64,000 nt of DNA from Natronomonas aquatica (GTDB taxonomy: Archaea; Halobacteriota; Halobacteria; Halobacteriales; Haloarculaceae): positions 248,001 through 312,000 of the forward strand of contig NZ_JAHLKM010000002.1 of the NCBI RefSeq assembly GCF_024449025.1. The letters run 5' to 3'. The notes under the pieces were generated by a model. The model worked only from the letters and a program-made list of their open reading frames with translations, did not search any database and was not told the DNA's origin. The stretch's first letter is position 1. The number at the start of each line of letters is the position of its first letter. The translations under genes and the position numbers were made by a program. This document shows positions 32,453-42,788 of this stretch, in pieces.

Positions 32453-32460
32453 CGATCCGT

Positions 32461-33009
32461 ATGGGAACCGATCTACCGACCCCGGCGGATCTGAAAGAGC
32501 GCCGCACGGAACTCGGCTTGACACAGAGCGAACTGGCGGATCGGGCCGACGTCTCACAGCCGCTGATCGCGCGCATCGAGGGCGACGACGTCGACCCACG
32601 GCTCTCGACGCTTCGTAGCATCGTCACCGCGCTCGACGATGCCGAAAGCGCCGTCATACACGCCGGGGACATCATGCACGAGGGCGTCGTCAGTATCGCG
32701 CCCGACGACAGCGTCCGGACGGCGATCGATGTCATGGTCAAGGAAGGATACTCCCAGTTGCCGGTCGTCCGTGACGACCGCCCTCAGGGGATCATCTCCA
32801 ACTCCGATATCCGTCAACTGGAGTCGGAGAACGCCGCCGAACTCCCGGTCGCCGACGCGATGCGGGAGGCGATCACGACGGTCGAACCTGAGGCGACGCT
32901 GGACGAGGTCAACGCCCACCTCAACCACCAGGACGCAGTGATGGTCGTCACCGACGGCCGGCTCCGCGGAATCATCACTGAAGCCGACGTCGCGGCACAC
33001 ATCTCCTGA
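32461..33009 (+). CDS. Helix-turn-helix regulator with paired CBS domains
   Basis: The 182-residue protein joins an XRE-type HTH (about residues 8-60: LKERRTELGLTQSELADRAD, VSQPLIARIEGDDVDPRLST) to two CBS domains (about 68-122 and 126-181, each ending in a GIIS/GIIT turn). CBS pairs usually sense adenine nucleotides, so this is likely a ligand-responsive transcription factor. The family is common in archaea. The gene follows the MFS transporter by 67 bp and has a palindrome at its own promoter. Confidence 0.9.
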   Translation: MGTDLPTPADLKERRTELGLTQSELADRADVSQPLIARIEGDDVDPRLSTLRSIVTALDDAESAVIHAGDIMHEGVVSIAPDDSVRTAIDVMVKEGYSQLPVVRDDRPQGIISNSDIRQLESENAAELPVADAMREAITTVEPEATLDEVNAHLNHQDAVMVVTDGRLRGIITEADVAAHIS

Positions 33010-33036
33010 GGCCGCAGCGTAGGACCCGCGGTCGGG

Positions 33037-33399
33037 TCAGTTCTCGGCGTCGTCGCTTTCGGTCTCGAACGTTTCGATCACTTTCAGCGGCACGTCGCGC
33101 AGCGCCCCGCCGATCTCGCTTTTCGCGATCCGGGCGGCGTGCTGTTCGCTGTCGGCGTTGAACACTTCCATCTCGAGTCCGAGCCCGACGAGCGCCGTCT
33201 CGGCGGCGATAAACGCCGAATCGAACGGCTCCCCGCAGGCCGGACAGGGCGTCGAACCGACCTCCACCTCGACGTAGTCCATGTCGTCTTCGTTGAGCCG
33301 GCGTCCGGCCTCGCTCACGGCGACGCCGATGGCGTCGTCGATCTCCTCGACGTCCCGCACCAGCCATGCCGCTTCCATCGCGACGAGATAGTTGCTCAT
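33037..33399 (-). CDS. DUF555 (UPF0212) family protein
   Basis: The 120-residue protein begins MSNYLVAMEAAWLVRDVEEI and carries one CPACGEPFDSAFIAAETALV block, the pattern of the archaeal DUF555 family of unknown function. The two cysteines of CPAC might bind metal in a dimer. The ATG at 33399 matches the family start. It is convergent with the HTH-CBS gene. Confidence 0.85.
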   Translation of the reverse strand: MSNYLVAMEAAWLVRDVEEIDDAIGVAVSEAGRRLNEDDMDYVEVEVGSTPCPACGEPFDSAFIAAETALVGLGLEMEVFNADSEQHAARIAKSEIGGALRDVPLKVIETFETESDDAEN

Positions 33400-33701
33400 A
33401 CGTGATCCGAACGGTGGGTGACGGATAGCCCTATTGTTTCGGGTTCGCGGTTGTCGGTTGCCCGACGCCCGACGGGCCGGCGGTGCGCACGTCACGGTCA
33501 TTATCTCCATAACTTATGCTGATGACCACGCTGGCCTATCCGTGATATCCGTCCGATCCGGAGATATACAAATAAAGAATGCTTCAGAACAAATAAAACT
33601 TAACCGCTGGACTGAAGCCGGATGGTTGGTCATAATTTATCAGACATCTATCGAGACATCGGGAAAGTATATATATCACCGTCCGTTTGCGGCTGTATAC
33701 G
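33400..33701. other. Intergenic region, AT-rich in its second half
   Basis: About 300 bp between the DUF555 gene and a small membrane protein. From about 33500 the sequence is AT-rich relative to the surroundings. It contains the promoter of the downstream gene (TATATATA near 33668). I see no convincing ORF or RNA gene. Confidence 0.5.
33665..33676 (+). promoter_or_regulatory. TATA box of the small membrane protein gene
   Basis: AGTATATATATC lies 26-37 bp before the ATG at 33702, the normal distance for a leaderless haloarchaeal transcript. Confidence 0.55.
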
Positions 33702-33881
33702 ATGACACGAACCCCGTACCGGGCCGCCGTACTCGCCCTGTATCAGATCAGCGTCCTGCTCGGCATCGTGCTTTTGCCGGTCGCACTCCTCGCGAACCGC
33801 GCCGGAATCCCGTTCCCGCTCGGGCGGCTCCTCGGTCGGATCGACTCGGCGTACGAACGGACGGCGGTCGCCCAGAGCTAA
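33702..33881 (+). CDS. Small haloarchaeal membrane protein
   Basis: The 59-residue protein has one long hydrophobic segment (VLALYQISVLLGIVLLPVAL) between a basic N-terminus and a C-terminal tail GRLLGRIDSAYERTA. I recognise it as a common type of small haloarchaeal membrane protein without known function. The ATG at 33702 is supported by a strong TATA box upstream. An earlier in-frame start would overlap that promoter. psmB follows 40 bp later. Confidence 0.65.
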   Translation: MTRTPYRAAVLALYQISVLLGIVLLPVALLANRAGIPFPLGRLLGRIDSAYERTAVAQS

Positions 33882-33887
33882 CCGGAA

Positions 33888-33895
33888 GGTTTTAT
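33888..33895 (+). promoter_or_regulatory. TATA box of psmB
   Basis: GTTTTATC lies about 30 bp before the psmB ATG at 33922, with no Shine-Dalgarno in between. psmB therefore probably has its own leaderless promoter despite the close upstream gene. Confidence 0.5.
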
Positions 33896-33921
33896 CAGCG
33901 CTCGGCTTCTACTGAGATTTA

Positions 33922-34641
33922 ATGCGTCAATCCGACTTTTCCCTGCCGCGTACCGGACAGGACCACACCGTCTCGCCGTACGAGCCGGAACTCGGTGACG
34001 TCCCGTCCAACGATCTCTCGACGGACGACCTCGAGAACGTCAGCAAGACCGGGACGACCACCATCGGTATCTCGACTGCCGAGGGCGTCGTCATCGCCAC
34101 CGACATGCGCGCCTCCCTCGGCGGCCGCTTCGTCTCCAACAAGGACGTCCAGAAGGTCGAACAGATCCACCCTTCGGCCGCGCTGACGCTCGTCGGGAGC
34201 GTCGGCGGCGCCCAGTCGTTTATCCGCTCGCTTCGGGCCGAGGTGAACCTCTATGAGGCCCGCCGCGGCGAGGACATCTCGATCGGCGCGCTCGCGACGC
34301 TGGCCGGCAACTTCGCCCGCGGCGGTCCGTTCTTCGCAATCAACCCTATCCTGGGGGGCGTCGACGACGACGGCCACCACGTCTACTCCATCGATCCCGC
34401 CGGCGGCGTCATGGAGGACGACTACACCGTCACCGGCTCGGGCCTCACGGTCGCCTACGGAACGCTCGAACGCGAATACGAAGACGACATGACCAACGAA
34501 GAGGCAAAGCGAGTCGCCGCCTCGGGTATCAAAGCCGCCGTCGAACGGGATACCGGCTCCGGCAACGGCGTCTTCCTCGCGACCGTCACCGAGGGCAACG
34601 TCGACATCAAGGGTCACAAGGACTTCGACGAGGTCCTGTAA
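33922..34641 (+). CDS. psmB: Proteasome beta subunit
   Basis: The 239-residue protein is an archaeal 20S proteasome beta subunit. A propeptide of 44 residues ends in KTG, exposing the catalytic Thr45 of TTTIGISTAEGVVIATD. The Ntn fold follows, with MRASLGGRFVSNKDVQKVEQI (catalytic Lys region) and VTGSGLTVAYGTLE. It forms the inner rings of the protease that degrades unfolded and possibly SAMP-tagged proteins. The alpha subunit gene is not in the window. DNA ligase follows on the same strand. Confidence 0.95.
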   Translation: MRQSDFSLPRTGQDHTVSPYEPELGDVPSNDLSTDDLENVSKTGTTTIGISTAEGVVIATDMRASLGGRFVSNKDVQKVEQIHPSAALTLVGSVGGAQSFIRSLRAEVNLYEARRGEDISIGALATLAGNFARGGPFFAINPILGGVDDDGHHVYSIDPAGGVMEDDYTVTGSGLTVAYGTLEREYEDDMTNEEAKRVAASGIKAAVERDTGSGNGVFLATVTEGNVDIKGHKDFDEVL

Positions 34642-34715
34642 TCGGCGGTCCCTGACGAACCGCCCGTCGGTTCGATCCGCGCCCTTTTAATCGGCGTTGT
34701 GAGTACGTTACCCCG

Positions 34716-36359
34716 ATGGACTTTGCCGACTTCGCCGCCCGGGCCGCAGCTATCGAGGGCGAGTCCGCGGATCTCGAGACCATCGGCCTCGTCGCCGACC
34801 TCTTTGGGGACGCGGGCGAGGACCTCGGGGCGGTCGCCCGGTTCGTCCAGGGCCGGATCGTCCCCGCCCACGACGATACCAAACTCGACGTCGGGCCGAC
34901 GCTCTGTTATGAGGCGCTGGCCAGGGCGGCCGGGAGGAACGTCTCGGCCGCCGACGTCGAGGCCGAGCTCGCAGCGGTCGGCGAGATCGGCGCAGTCGCC
35001 GAATCGCTCGATCTCGGCGGGCAACGCGGCCTCGAAGCCTTCGGTGACGGGACGCCGGATCCCCTCACTGTCGCCGAGGTTCAGCGGACGCTGCGTTCGA
35101 TCGCGACCGCCTCCGGCGGCGGGAGCACCGACACCAAACGCAACACGCTGTTCGGCCTGTTCAACCGGGCCGAGCCGCTGGAGGCCCGATACCTTGCCCG
35201 GCTCGTCCTCGGGGAGATGCGGATCGGGGTCGGTGAAGGGACGGTGCGGGACGCGGTCGCCGAGGCCTTCGAGGCGTCCACGGAGGCGGTCGAGCGTGCC
35301 CTGCAGGTCTCCAACGACTGTGGCGTCGTCGCTCGGACGGCCCGCGAGGACGGCGAGGCGGGGCTCTCGGCGATCCGCCTGCGCGTCGGCCGCCCGGTCA
35401 AGGCAATGTTGGCCCAGACCGGAACGGCGATCGAGGCGATCGAATCCTGGGGTGACGCCGCCGTCGAAACGAAGTTCGACGGGGTCAGAGTACAGATCCA
35501 CTACGACGGCGAGACGCCCCGGCTGTTCTCCCGGAACCTCGAGGACGTGACCGACTCTCTCCCCGAGGTGGTCGACGCCGTCGAGCGTTCGATCGACGTT
35601 CCGGCAATACTCGACGGGGAGGTCGTCGCGGTCGACCCCGACGGGACGCCGCTGCCGTTCCAGGAGGTCCTCCGGCGGTTCCGCCGGAAACACGACGTCG
35701 CCGCGGCCCGCGAGGACGTCGCTGTCGAACTCCACGCTTTCGACTGTCTGCACGTCGACGGCGAGGATCTGCTCGATACGCCGCTGGAACGCCGGCACGA
35801 ACGGCTTCGGGAGCGTTTGCCCGACGCCGCCGTCGATCTCACGGTTTCGGACGATCCCGATGCGATCGCCGATCTCGAGTCCGAGGCGCTCTCGAAGGGC
35901 CACGAAGGGATCATGCTCAAGAACCCCGAATCGACCTACACGCCGGGAAAGCGTGGTCAAAACTGGCTCAAGCGGAAGCCAGACGTCGAGACGCTGGATC
36001 TCGTCGTCACCGGAGCCGAGTGGGGCGAGGGTCGACGAGCGAACCTCTTCGGGACGTTCGTCGTTTCGGTCCGAACCGACGACGGTTACGAACCGGTCGG
36101 GAAGGTCGCGACGGGAATCACCGACGGGGAACTCGAAACGCTTCACGAGCGGCTCGAACCGCACGTCCGATCGGAGACCGGCACCGAGGTCGACATCGAA
36201 CCGGCGGTCGTTTTCGAGGTCGGGTACGAGGAGATCCAGCGGTCGCCGACCTACGGGTCGGGGTATGCGCTCCGGTTTCCGCGGTTCGTCGGGATCAGGG
36301 AGGACAAGTCCCCGGCGGACGCCGACAGCCTCGAACGGCTCCGACGGCTGTACTCCTGA
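34716..36359 (+). CDS. lig: ATP-dependent DNA ligase
   Basis: The 547-residue protein is a family B archaeal DNA ligase. The N-terminal DNA-binding domain (1-240) precedes the adenylation domain with TKFDGVRVQIHYDG (catalytic Lys253), FSRNLEDVTDSLPE, and EGIMLKNPESTYTPGKRG with motif V, and a C-terminal OB fold. It seals nicks during replication and repair using ATP. A TATA-like CCTTTTAATC lies about 28 bp before the start. The length matches other archaeal ligases. Confidence 0.95.
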   Translation: MDFADFAARAAAIEGESADLETIGLVADLFGDAGEDLGAVARFVQGRIVPAHDDTKLDVGPTLCYEALARAAGRNVSAADVEAELAAVGEIGAVAESLDLGGQRGLEAFGDGTPDPLTVAEVQRTLRSIATASGGGSTDTKRNTLFGLFNRAEPLEARYLARLVLGEMRIGVGEGTVRDAVAEAFEASTEAVERALQVSNDCGVVARTAREDGEAGLSAIRLRVGRPVKAMLAQTGTAIEAIESWGDAAVETKFDGVRVQIHYDGETPRLFSRNLEDVTDSLPEVVDAVERSIDVPAILDGEVVAVDPDGTPLPFQEVLRRFRRKHDVAAAREDVAVELHAFDCLHVDGEDLLDTPLERRHERLRERLPDAAVDLTVSDDPDAIADLESEALSKGHEGIMLKNPESTYTPGKRGQNWLKRKPDVETLDLVVTGAEWGEGRRANLFGTFVVSVRTDDGYEPVGKVATGITDGELETLHERLEPHVRSETGTEVDIEPAVVFEVGYEEIQRSPTYGSGYALRFPRFVGIREDKSPADADSLERLRRLYS

Positions 36360-36411
36360 TGCGGGGGCGGGGAACCGGCGGATTTGTATCGGTCGGCCAC
36401 GTTCTACCGAT

Positions 36412-37104
36412 ATGATCGAGTGCGAGGACGTCTCCGTGTCGTGGCTCGGCTATGCGACCATCCGGATCGAGGGCGCCGGAACGGTGGTGTACCTCGACCC
36501 CGGGCGATACGGCGTACTGGAGTGGTACGACGGTGGCGACGGCGACGTGGTCTGTGTGTCCCACGATCACCACTACGACAGCGACGGAATCCGGACCGTC
36601 GCCGAGAGCGATGCCGATCTCGTCGTTTTCGAGGGGCTCAACACCCACCGGATCGACCGCCCCGTCGAACGACCGGCGGATCTCCCGTTCGACGTCCGGA
36701 CCGTCGATACCGCTGCCGATATCGCGGCCGGCGAGGCGATCGTCCGGACGACGGCGGCGTACAACGAGCCCGGGGGGCCACGCGTCCGGGAGAACGGCGA
36801 GCCGTACCATCCGGAAGGGTTCGGCTGTGGCTTTCACGTCACGCTCGGGGGGACGTCAGTGTACTACCCCGGGGATACGGACGTCCTCGAGGGCCACGAT
36901 CGGCTCGACGTGGACGTCTTCTGTCCGCCGATCGGCGGTACGTTCACCATGGACCGACACGAAGCCGCCGACCTCGCGGCGGCGCTGGATCCCGCCGCCG
37001 TCGTCCCGGTCCACTACGATACCTTCGAGGCGATCGAGGCCGACGCCGAGGCCTTCGCTGCCGATCTTTCGGACCGCGGCGTCCGGGTCGAACTGGACGG
37101 GTAA
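36412..37104 (+). CDS. MBL-fold metallo-hydrolase
   Basis: The 230-residue protein has the metallo-beta-lactamase-like (UlaG/RomA-type) pattern: VSWLGYATIRIEGAGTVVYLDPG at the N-terminus, the metal motif CVSHDHHYDSDG, SVYYPGDTD in the middle and VVPVHYDTFEA near the end. These enzymes are metal-dependent hydrolases of varied substrates. Nothing nearby defines the substrate. ATG 36412 starts the family N-terminus. It is convergent with top6A, 4 bp apart. Confidence 0.87.
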   Translation: MIECEDVSVSWLGYATIRIEGAGTVVYLDPGRYGVLEWYDGGDGDVVCVSHDHHYDSDGIRTVAESDADLVVFEGLNTHRIDRPVERPADLPFDVRTVDTAADIAAGEAIVRTTAAYNEPGGPRVRENGEPYHPEGFGCGFHVTLGGTSVYYPGDTDVLEGHDRLDVDVFCPPIGGTFTMDRHEAADLAAALDPAAVVPVHYDTFEAIEADAEAFAADLSDRGVRVELDG

Positions 37105-37108
37105 CGGC

Positions 37109-38215
37109 CTACAGCACGCCCATCTCCCCGAGCCGCTCGGGCAGATACGTATCGGTCACGAAATCCAGCCCCCGGGAGGCGAGCGCCTGCTGTTCGGCCT
37201 TCTTGCCGATATCGAGCTGGAGTTCGATCTGCTCTCGCCAGTAGTCGCTCTGGAACCGGGGATCGTCGAGTTCGCTCTCTAAGGCGTTGATATCCGAGTC
37301 GCTGAGCGGGTCCGTCGGGAGGTCGTAGTTGACGATGTCGACCGGCTGGATGCCGACGTACTCGGCGGCCGGCGTCGCGAGGTACTCAGAGAGGTGCGCC
37401 GATTTGATCGAGCCATAGGAGACCGACGCGTAGATCCGATACGACCAGGGGTCGCCGTCACAGAAGACGACCACCGGCAACTCGAGTTCGTCGTGGAGCC
37501 GCCTGGTGATCCGGCGGGTCGCCCGCGCGGGCTGGCCCTTCAGGTGGACGACGATCACGTTGTACTCCTCGTCGAAGCCGTTCTCGACGAGCCGATCGCG
37601 CATGCCGCCGGTCTCGACACACAGCACGAAGTCCGCGTCGTGATCGAGGAACTCGATCGTATCGGGGTTGTTCGGGATCTGGTAGCCTCCCTCACCGACG
37701 TCCTCCTGGCAGTGGATATCGCGTTCGCCGCGGCGGGTCTGCTCGCGGAGAAACAGCGGTCCCATGATCGTCGCGCCCGATTCTTCGGGTCGCATGTGGA
37801 AGTCCTCCCGGGTCACCTCGCTGACGATCTCTAAGTCCTCGACGAGCTGGTTGGACTCGTCTTGGTCGTTGAACTGTGCACGCTCTTCGTCCCACGACTC
37901 CGAGAGGTAATACAGCTCACGCAGCGTCGAGGAGCGGTCCTGATCGAGCTGTTCGGCGAGGAACTCGATCGTGTAGATCGCTTTCAGGAGCTTCTGTGCG
38001 CCGCGGACGCTGTTGGCCGAGCGGGTCGAGGTCCGGTCGCCGTAGACCCAGACGTCCTTTTTTTCATCGAAGACGATGTTGCTTTTCGTCCGGGTGGGAA
38101 TCTCCATCTCCGGAACCGTCCCCTCGGCGAACTGGTCGTAGAACTCGCTCGCCAGCTCGATGAGCCGTTTTCGGGCGAGTTCGTCCTTCACGTCGGAATC
38201 TGATTCGGTACTCAT
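37109..38215 (-). CDS. top6A: DNA topoisomerase VI subunit A
   Basis: The 368-residue protein is the Spo11-like cleaving subunit of topoisomerase VI. The catalytic tyrosine is in [11 protein letters not shown] (second Tyr, 103), in the winged-helix domain; the Toprim domain has [12 protein letters not shown] and [15 protein letters not shown] (the DxD metal site). It cuts both DNA strands to let another duplex pass. Its ATG is one base after the top6B stop, so the two subunits form an operon with B first. Confidence 0.96.
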   Translation of the reverse strand: MSTESDSDVKDELARKRLIELASEFYDQFAEGTVPEMEIPTRTKSNIVFDEKKDVWVYGDRTSTRSANSVRGAQKLLKAIYTIEFLAEQLDQDRSSTLRELYYLSESWDEERAQFNDQDESNQLVEDLEIVSEVTREDFHMRPEESGATIMGPLFLREQTRRGERDIHCQEDVGEGGYQIPNNPDTIEFLDHDADFVLCVETGGMRDRLVENGFDEEYNVIVVHLKGQPARATRRITRRLHDELELPVVVFCDGDPWSYRIYASVSYGSIKSAHLSEYLATPAAEYVGIQPVDIVNYDLPTDPLSDSDINALESELDDPRFQSDYWREQIELQLDIGKKAEQQALASRGLDFVTDTYLPERLGEMGVL

Positions 38216-38216
38216 G

Positions 38217-40610
38217 TTATGCGTTGATCGTAAGTTTCTCGCCTTCGATGCCCTCGACGGAGACGTCGAACGCGACGTCGTCGCCGGTCTCGTACTCCAG
38301 CGTCGCCGTCTCGCCGCTTCCGACGGTCGGCGACCACTTCATGAACCACTCGCCGTCCATCTCGACGACGGTCGCGCCGTCCGGATCGCCGGGGTCGTCG
38401 GTCACGATCTCGGTGATCTCCGGGGCGACGTTCGTCCCGCCGTAGTTGTGGACCGACAGCCGGACGCTCGATCCCTCGACTGTCCGCTCGATCAGGACGT
38501 TGTTCATGATACGGGCCAGCGAGTCCTCGATATCGAGGGACTCACGCCCGGTGACTTCCGAGAGCTTCTCGGCCATCTCCGGGAGGATATCCGCGATGAC
38601 GTTCTGCTTGCGTTTCCGTTTCTGCAGCGACCGCTGCTTTTTCAGGTGGGAGTTGAGTTCCCGCCCGGCCTCCTGCAGTGCGAGTCTGAGTTCGTCCTCG
38701 ATTTCGGGGATATTCGCGACCGCGTCCTTCGATTCGCTGGTGAACGGAACGCTCGTGGAGGCGATATGGACCATCAGGACCGCCGGGCCGTTCGGCATCC
38801 CGCTGCCGCCCGGCTGATCGAGGCCGTAGTTGCGCCAGTTGACGTTCTTGAGCACGTCGACGGTCGCACAGGCCCCGCGCTGGTAGACCAGCGGGACCCG
38901 GTTGGCGAACCGCAGGACCTCGACGCCGCCGTCGGACTCGATTTCGCCGCCGTAGGCGATCCCGACCTCGACGACGAACGGATCGCCGCCGTGGACCGAC
39001 GCGTCCCGGGTTACCGAAGTGTAGAAGTCGGCGTCGTATTCCTTCTTCAGGCCGGCGAGGACGAGCTCTTCTGAGATCGGCGCCAGACAGTCCGTCGGCG
39101 GCGCGAGGATGTCCGTCTCCCGCATCGCTTCCAGCAGTTGGGCCGCAGTGTCCCTGTCGGCGGCGACGTCCCTGACGTTCGGCGGATCGTCGGGGACCGT
39201 CACCGACCGCTCCCAGACCGCCTCGGTGACGTTTCCCCGCGCCGTCTCGCCGAACGTCGCGTCGTCGAACTCCTCGGTGGCGTCGGCCGATCGGTCGACG
39301 AACTCCCGGAGCCTTTCGCGGGTGAGCCGGTTGCGCTGATCGTCCTGTCCGTCGAACTTGTCGGCGAGCCGTCCCGCCAGACCCTCGATCGCGGCGTCGT
39401 CCTTCCGGCTCGTCGTCGCTCTATCGACGAGTTCATAGGAGTCGGCCGACCGATCCATGACGACCGTAGACCAGGCGGCCTCGACGGCGTTTCCCCTGAC
39501 CGTCGAACCGAACGTCTCGTCGAACTCGGCCTCGATTTCGTCGGCGAGGTCGTCGACGAGCCCCGCGAGTTCGGCGTTGGCGATCCGGTCTCGGTCGCCG
39601 ACGTCGTCGGCCAGCCGTTCGGCGAAAGCCGCCGTCGCCGCCGCGCTTTTGTTCGCGACGGCGTCGGCGACGGCCGATTCGACGTCCCCGTCGGCGTGGG
39701 TCCGTGGCGGTCGCCAGGCCACCTCGCGGCCGAAGTGTCTATCGCGGAAGTTATCGAGGACGCTGTCGGCGGTCTTGGCGCCGACGCGGGTGAACTCCCC
39801 CTGCAGGAAGCCCGAAAGCGAGTACGAGTCGGTCGCCTCGAGCATCTTCAGAAGCGTCCCGAGTTCGACGCCGTGGGGATGTGGTCTGATCTCCTCGGTC
39901 TCCGGCGGGAGTTCGTCGGTCGCCCGTTCGAACTTGAACGACGCGTCGGGCTCCTCGAACTCGATCCGCGCGTGGGGGTTGACCACGGCGGTGTACTGAA
40001 CGTAGTTGTGGAGCTGCTTTCGCGCCCGCATGTTGCCCTCCATCTCCATCTCGATTCTGGTGCCGTGGGGGCGTTCCCACGTCGTTTCGGATTCGACGTC
40101 GATCTCGGGTTCGTTCGTGTCCGTATCGATCGTGAGCTCGAAGTAGCGGGCCCCGTCGCCGTTCTCGGTCTTCGAAGTTATCTTGGCCGGCTTGCCCGAG
40201 GTGAGTTGCGAGTACAGGACGGCCGCCGAAATGCCGATTCCTTGCTGTCCTCGCGTCTGTGCACGGGTGTGAAACCGAGAGCCGTACAGAAGCTTCCCGA
40301 AGACTTTCGGGACCTGTTCTTTCGTGATACCGGGGCCGTTGTCCTCGACGACGAGTCGGTAGTAGCCGCCGACCTCCTCGATCTCGATGTAGACGTCCGG
40401 AAGGATGCCGGCCTCTTCGGTCGCGTCGAGAGCGTTGTCGACGGCCTCCTTGACGGCCGTGACGAGCGCTTTGGCGTCGCTGTCGAAGCCGAGCATCTGT
40501 TTGTTCTTCTCGAAGAACTCGGCGATGGAGATGGAGCGTTGGCTCTCGGCGAGCTCCTCGGCGATCGCTTCACCGCCGCCCTCCCCGAGTTGCGACTGAA
40601 ACGAGGTCAT
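38217..40610 (-). CDS. top6B: DNA topoisomerase VI subunit B (long form with internal duplication)
   Basis: The 797-residue ATPase subunit has the GHKL fold: [14 protein letters not shown] (N box, residue 55 on), [14 protein letters not shown] (G1) and [15 protein letters not shown] (G2), an H2TH region after about 245, and a transducer-like domain to about 670 with extra C-terminal strands. It is some 250 residues longer than non-halophile versions; about 300-495 form an acidic insert. That insert has two related segments (about 328-383 and 411-470) sharing FGxTxRGNxxEAxW. top6A follows after one base. Confidence 0.95.
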   Translation of the reverse strand: MTSFQSQLGEGGGEAIAEELAESQRSISIAEFFEKNKQMLGFDSDAKALVTAVKEAVDNALDATEEAGILPDVYIEIEEVGGYYRLVVEDNGPGITKEQVPKVFGKLLYGSRFHTRAQTRGQQGIGISAAVLYSQLTSGKPAKITSKTENGDGARYFELTIDTDTNEPEIDVESETTWERPHGTRIEMEMEGNMRARKQLHNYVQYTAVVNPHARIEFEEPDASFKFERATDELPPETEEIRPHPHGVELGTLLKMLEATDSYSLSGFLQGEFTRVGAKTADSVLDNFRDRHFGREVAWRPPRTHADGDVESAVADAVANKSAAATAAFAERLADDVGDRDRIANAELAGLVDDLADEIEAEFDETFGSTVRGNAVEAAWSTVVMDRSADSYELVDRATTSRKDDAAIEGLAGRLADKFDGQDDQRNRLTRERLREFVDRSADATEEFDDATFGETARGNVTEAVWERSVTVPDDPPNVRDVAADRDTAAQLLEAMRETDILAPPTDCLAPISEELVLAGLKKEYDADFYTSVTRDASVHGGDPFVVEVGIAYGGEIESDGGVEVLRFANRVPLVYQRGACATVDVLKNVNWRNYGLDQPGGSGMPNGPAVLMVHIASTSVPFTSESKDAVANIPEIEDELRLALQEAGRELNSHLKKQRSLQKRKRKQNVIADILPEMAEKLSEVTGRESLDIEDSLARIMNNVLIERTVEGSSVRLSVHNYGGTNVAPEITEIVTDDPGDPDGATVVEMDGEWFMKWSPTVGSGETATLEYETGDDVAFDVSVEGIEGEKLTINA

Positions 40611-40868
40611 CTACCGGGAGGTAAACCCCCCGGGACGTAAAACCCCGTCGGGACCACGGTGAAAGTAATCGTCCGCGTCTCCTCGCGGGTCGACACGAGC
40701 GCCTCGTCGCCGCCATCGGAACCGGGATCGTCGTCGGCGGCTCGGCCGTTCACAGGCGTTTTCCCCGAACGAGCGCTTGAATCCCGTTTCCACGAACCAA
40801 CTGGATTCTCGCCCGCGCGCGTGCGAGCCATTTATCACCGTGGGGTTGCAAGCGGTTGTACGTATCAG

Positions 40869-42788
40869 ATGTCTCAGGATAACGAATACAGCGCCGGACA
40901 GATACAGGTCCTGGAAGGGCTCGAAGCCGTCCAGAAGCGTCCGGCGATGTACGTCGGGTCGACGGACTCCCGTGGCCTCCATCATCTCGTCTACGAGGTC
41001 GTGGACAACTCCATCGACGAAGCTCTCGCCGGATACTGTGACACCATCGAGGTCGTATTGAACGACGATGGATCCGTCACCGTCCGGGACGACGGCCGCG
41101 GGATCCCGGTCGACACCCACGCGGAGTACGACCGCCCGGCCGTCGAGGTCATCATGACGGTGCTACACGCCGGCGGGAAGTTCGACAGCAAGTCCTATCA
41201 GGTCTCCGGCGGGCTCCACGGCGTCGGCGTCTCGGTCGTCAACGCCCTCTCGAAGTGGCTCGAGGTCGAGATCAGACGCGACGGGGCGGTCTGGCGTCAC
41301 CGCTTCGATCACGGCCAGCCGGAGGGCGACCTCGAACGGGTTCAGGGGATCCCCTCCGACGAGGGAACCGGCACGGAGATCCGCTTTTGGCCCGACGGCG
41401 AGATCTTCGATACCACGGCGTTCGATTACTCGACGCTCCGCGCGCGGCTCCGGGAGCTGGCCTTCCTCAACCCCGGCGTCGAGATCGCGATCCGCGACGA
41501 GCGAACCGACGACGGGGAGACGACGACCTTCGAGTACGAGGGCGGGATCCGGGAGTTCGTCGCCTACCTCAACGAGACGCGGGATATCCTCCACGAGGAC
41601 ATCGTTTATTTCGAGAACGATGAAGACGACATCCACGTCGAGGTCGCCATGCAGGCGACGGCGGGCGTCCAGGGATCGATCCACGCTTTCGCAAACAACA
41701 TCAACACCCGGGAGGGCGGGACCCACCTGACCGGTTTCAAAACGGCGCTCACCCGGGTCGTCAACGATTACGCGACCGACAACGGCATGCTGTCGGATCT
41801 CGACGGCACCCTGAAAGGCGAGGACATCCGCGAGGGGCTGACGGCCGTCATCTCGATCAAACACCCGGATCCGCAGTTCGAGGGCCAGACCAAGACGAAA
41901 CTCGGCAACGGCGAGGTAAGAGGGATCGTCGAGGGGACCGTCCACGAGGAACTGTCGACGTACCTCGAGGAACACCCCGACACCGCCGAGGCGATCGTCT
42001 CCAAGGCCGTCGAGGCGGCGAAAGCACGCAAGGCAGCCAAGAAGGCCGAGGAGCTGACCCGCCGGAAATCCGCGCTCGAATCCACTTCCCTGCCCGGCAA
42101 ACTCGCGGACTGTCAGAGCCAGGAGCCGGGGGACGCGGAACTGTTCATCACCGAAGGCGACAGCGCCGGCGGGAGCGCAAAGCAGGGTCGCAATCCCGAA
42201 TTCCAGGCGATCCTCCCGATCCGCGGGAAGATCCTCAACGTCGAGAAACACCGCCTCGATCGCATCCTCGAGAACAACGAGATCCGAAACCTGATCACGG
42301 CGATCGGGACCGGGATCGGCGAGGAGTTCGACATCGAGGACGCCCGGTATCACAAGGTCATCCTTCTGTGTGATGCCGACGTCGACGGTGCCCACATCAG
42401 AACGCTGCTTTTGACCTTCTTCTATCGGCATATGACCCCGCTTTTGGAGGCCGGCTACGTGTACGCCGCCCAGCCGCCCCTCTATCGGATCCGGTACAAC
42501 GGCGAGACCTACGACGCGATGACCGACGCCGAACGCGACCGGATCGTAACGGAGGTCTGTGACGGCTCGCCCGATCAGGTCCAGCGGTTCAAGGGTCTCG
42601 GCGAGATGAATCCCGAACAGCTCTGGGCGACGACGATGGACCCCGAGAACCGCATCCTCAAGCAGATCACCGTCGAGGACGCGGCGGCGGCAGACCGGAT
42701 GTTCAGCGTCCTGATGGGCGATGCCGTCGGCCCGCGAAAGCAGTTCATCAAAGAACACGCCGAAGATGCCGAGTGGATCGACATATGA
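40869..42788 (+). CDS. gyrB: DNA gyrase subunit B
   Basis: The 639-residue protein is a bacterial-type gyrase ATPase subunit. GHKL motifs are [16 protein letters not shown] and [10 protein letters not shown], then [15 protein letters not shown]. The Toprim metal sites are [16 protein letters not shown] and [15 protein letters not shown], and the C-terminus ends [12 protein letters not shown]. Gyrase adds negative supercoils using ATP and is the novobiocin target in halophiles. ATG 40869 gives the usual start; an upstream frame extension lies in the divergent promoter region with top6B. Its stop overlaps gyrA. Confidence 0.96.
   Translation: MSQDNEYSAGQIQVLEGLEAVQKRPAMYVGSTDSRGLHHLVYEVVDNSIDEALAGYCDTIEVVLNDDGSVTVRDDGRGIPVDTHAEYDRPAVEVIMTVLHAGGKFDSKSYQVSGGLHGVGVSVVNALSKWLEVEIRRDGAVWRHRFDHGQPEGDLERVQGIPSDEGTGTEIRFWPDGEIFDTTAFDYSTLRARLRELAFLNPGVEIAIRDERTDDGETTTFEYEGGIREFVAYLNETRDILHEDIVYFENDEDDIHVEVAMQATAGVQGSIHAFANNINTREGGTHLTGFKTALTRVVNDYATDNGMLSDLDGTLKGEDIREGLTAVISIKHPDPQFEGQTKTKLGNGEVRGIVEGTVHEELSTYLEEHPDTAEAIVSKAVEAAKARKAAKKAEELTRRKSALESTSLPGKLADCQSQEPGDAELFITEGDSAGGSAKQGRNPEFQAILPIRGKILNVEKHRLDRILENNEIRNLITAIGTGIGEEFDIEDARYHKVILLCDADVDGAHIRTLLLTFFYRHMTPLLEAGYVYAAQPPLYRIRYNGETYDAMTDAERDRIVTEVCDGSPDQVQRFKGLGEMNPEQLWATTMDPENRILKQITVEDAAAADRMFSVLMGDAVGPRKQFIKEHAEDAEWIDI

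Noticed and set aside
30705-32741. A 678-codon antisense frame over the MFS transporter
   Set aside because: The opposite strand encodes a clear 12-helix transporter and a HTH-CBS protein; the antisense product has no recognisable domain.
33434-33922. 162-codon frame across the AT-rich spacer before psmB
   Set aside because: Composition and codon use change within it, and it overlaps a better-supported small membrane gene and its TATA box.
40659-40868. 70-codon extension of GyrB
   Set aside because: It lies in the divergent promoter region with top6B and has no similarity to gyrase; ATG 40869 gives the standard start.
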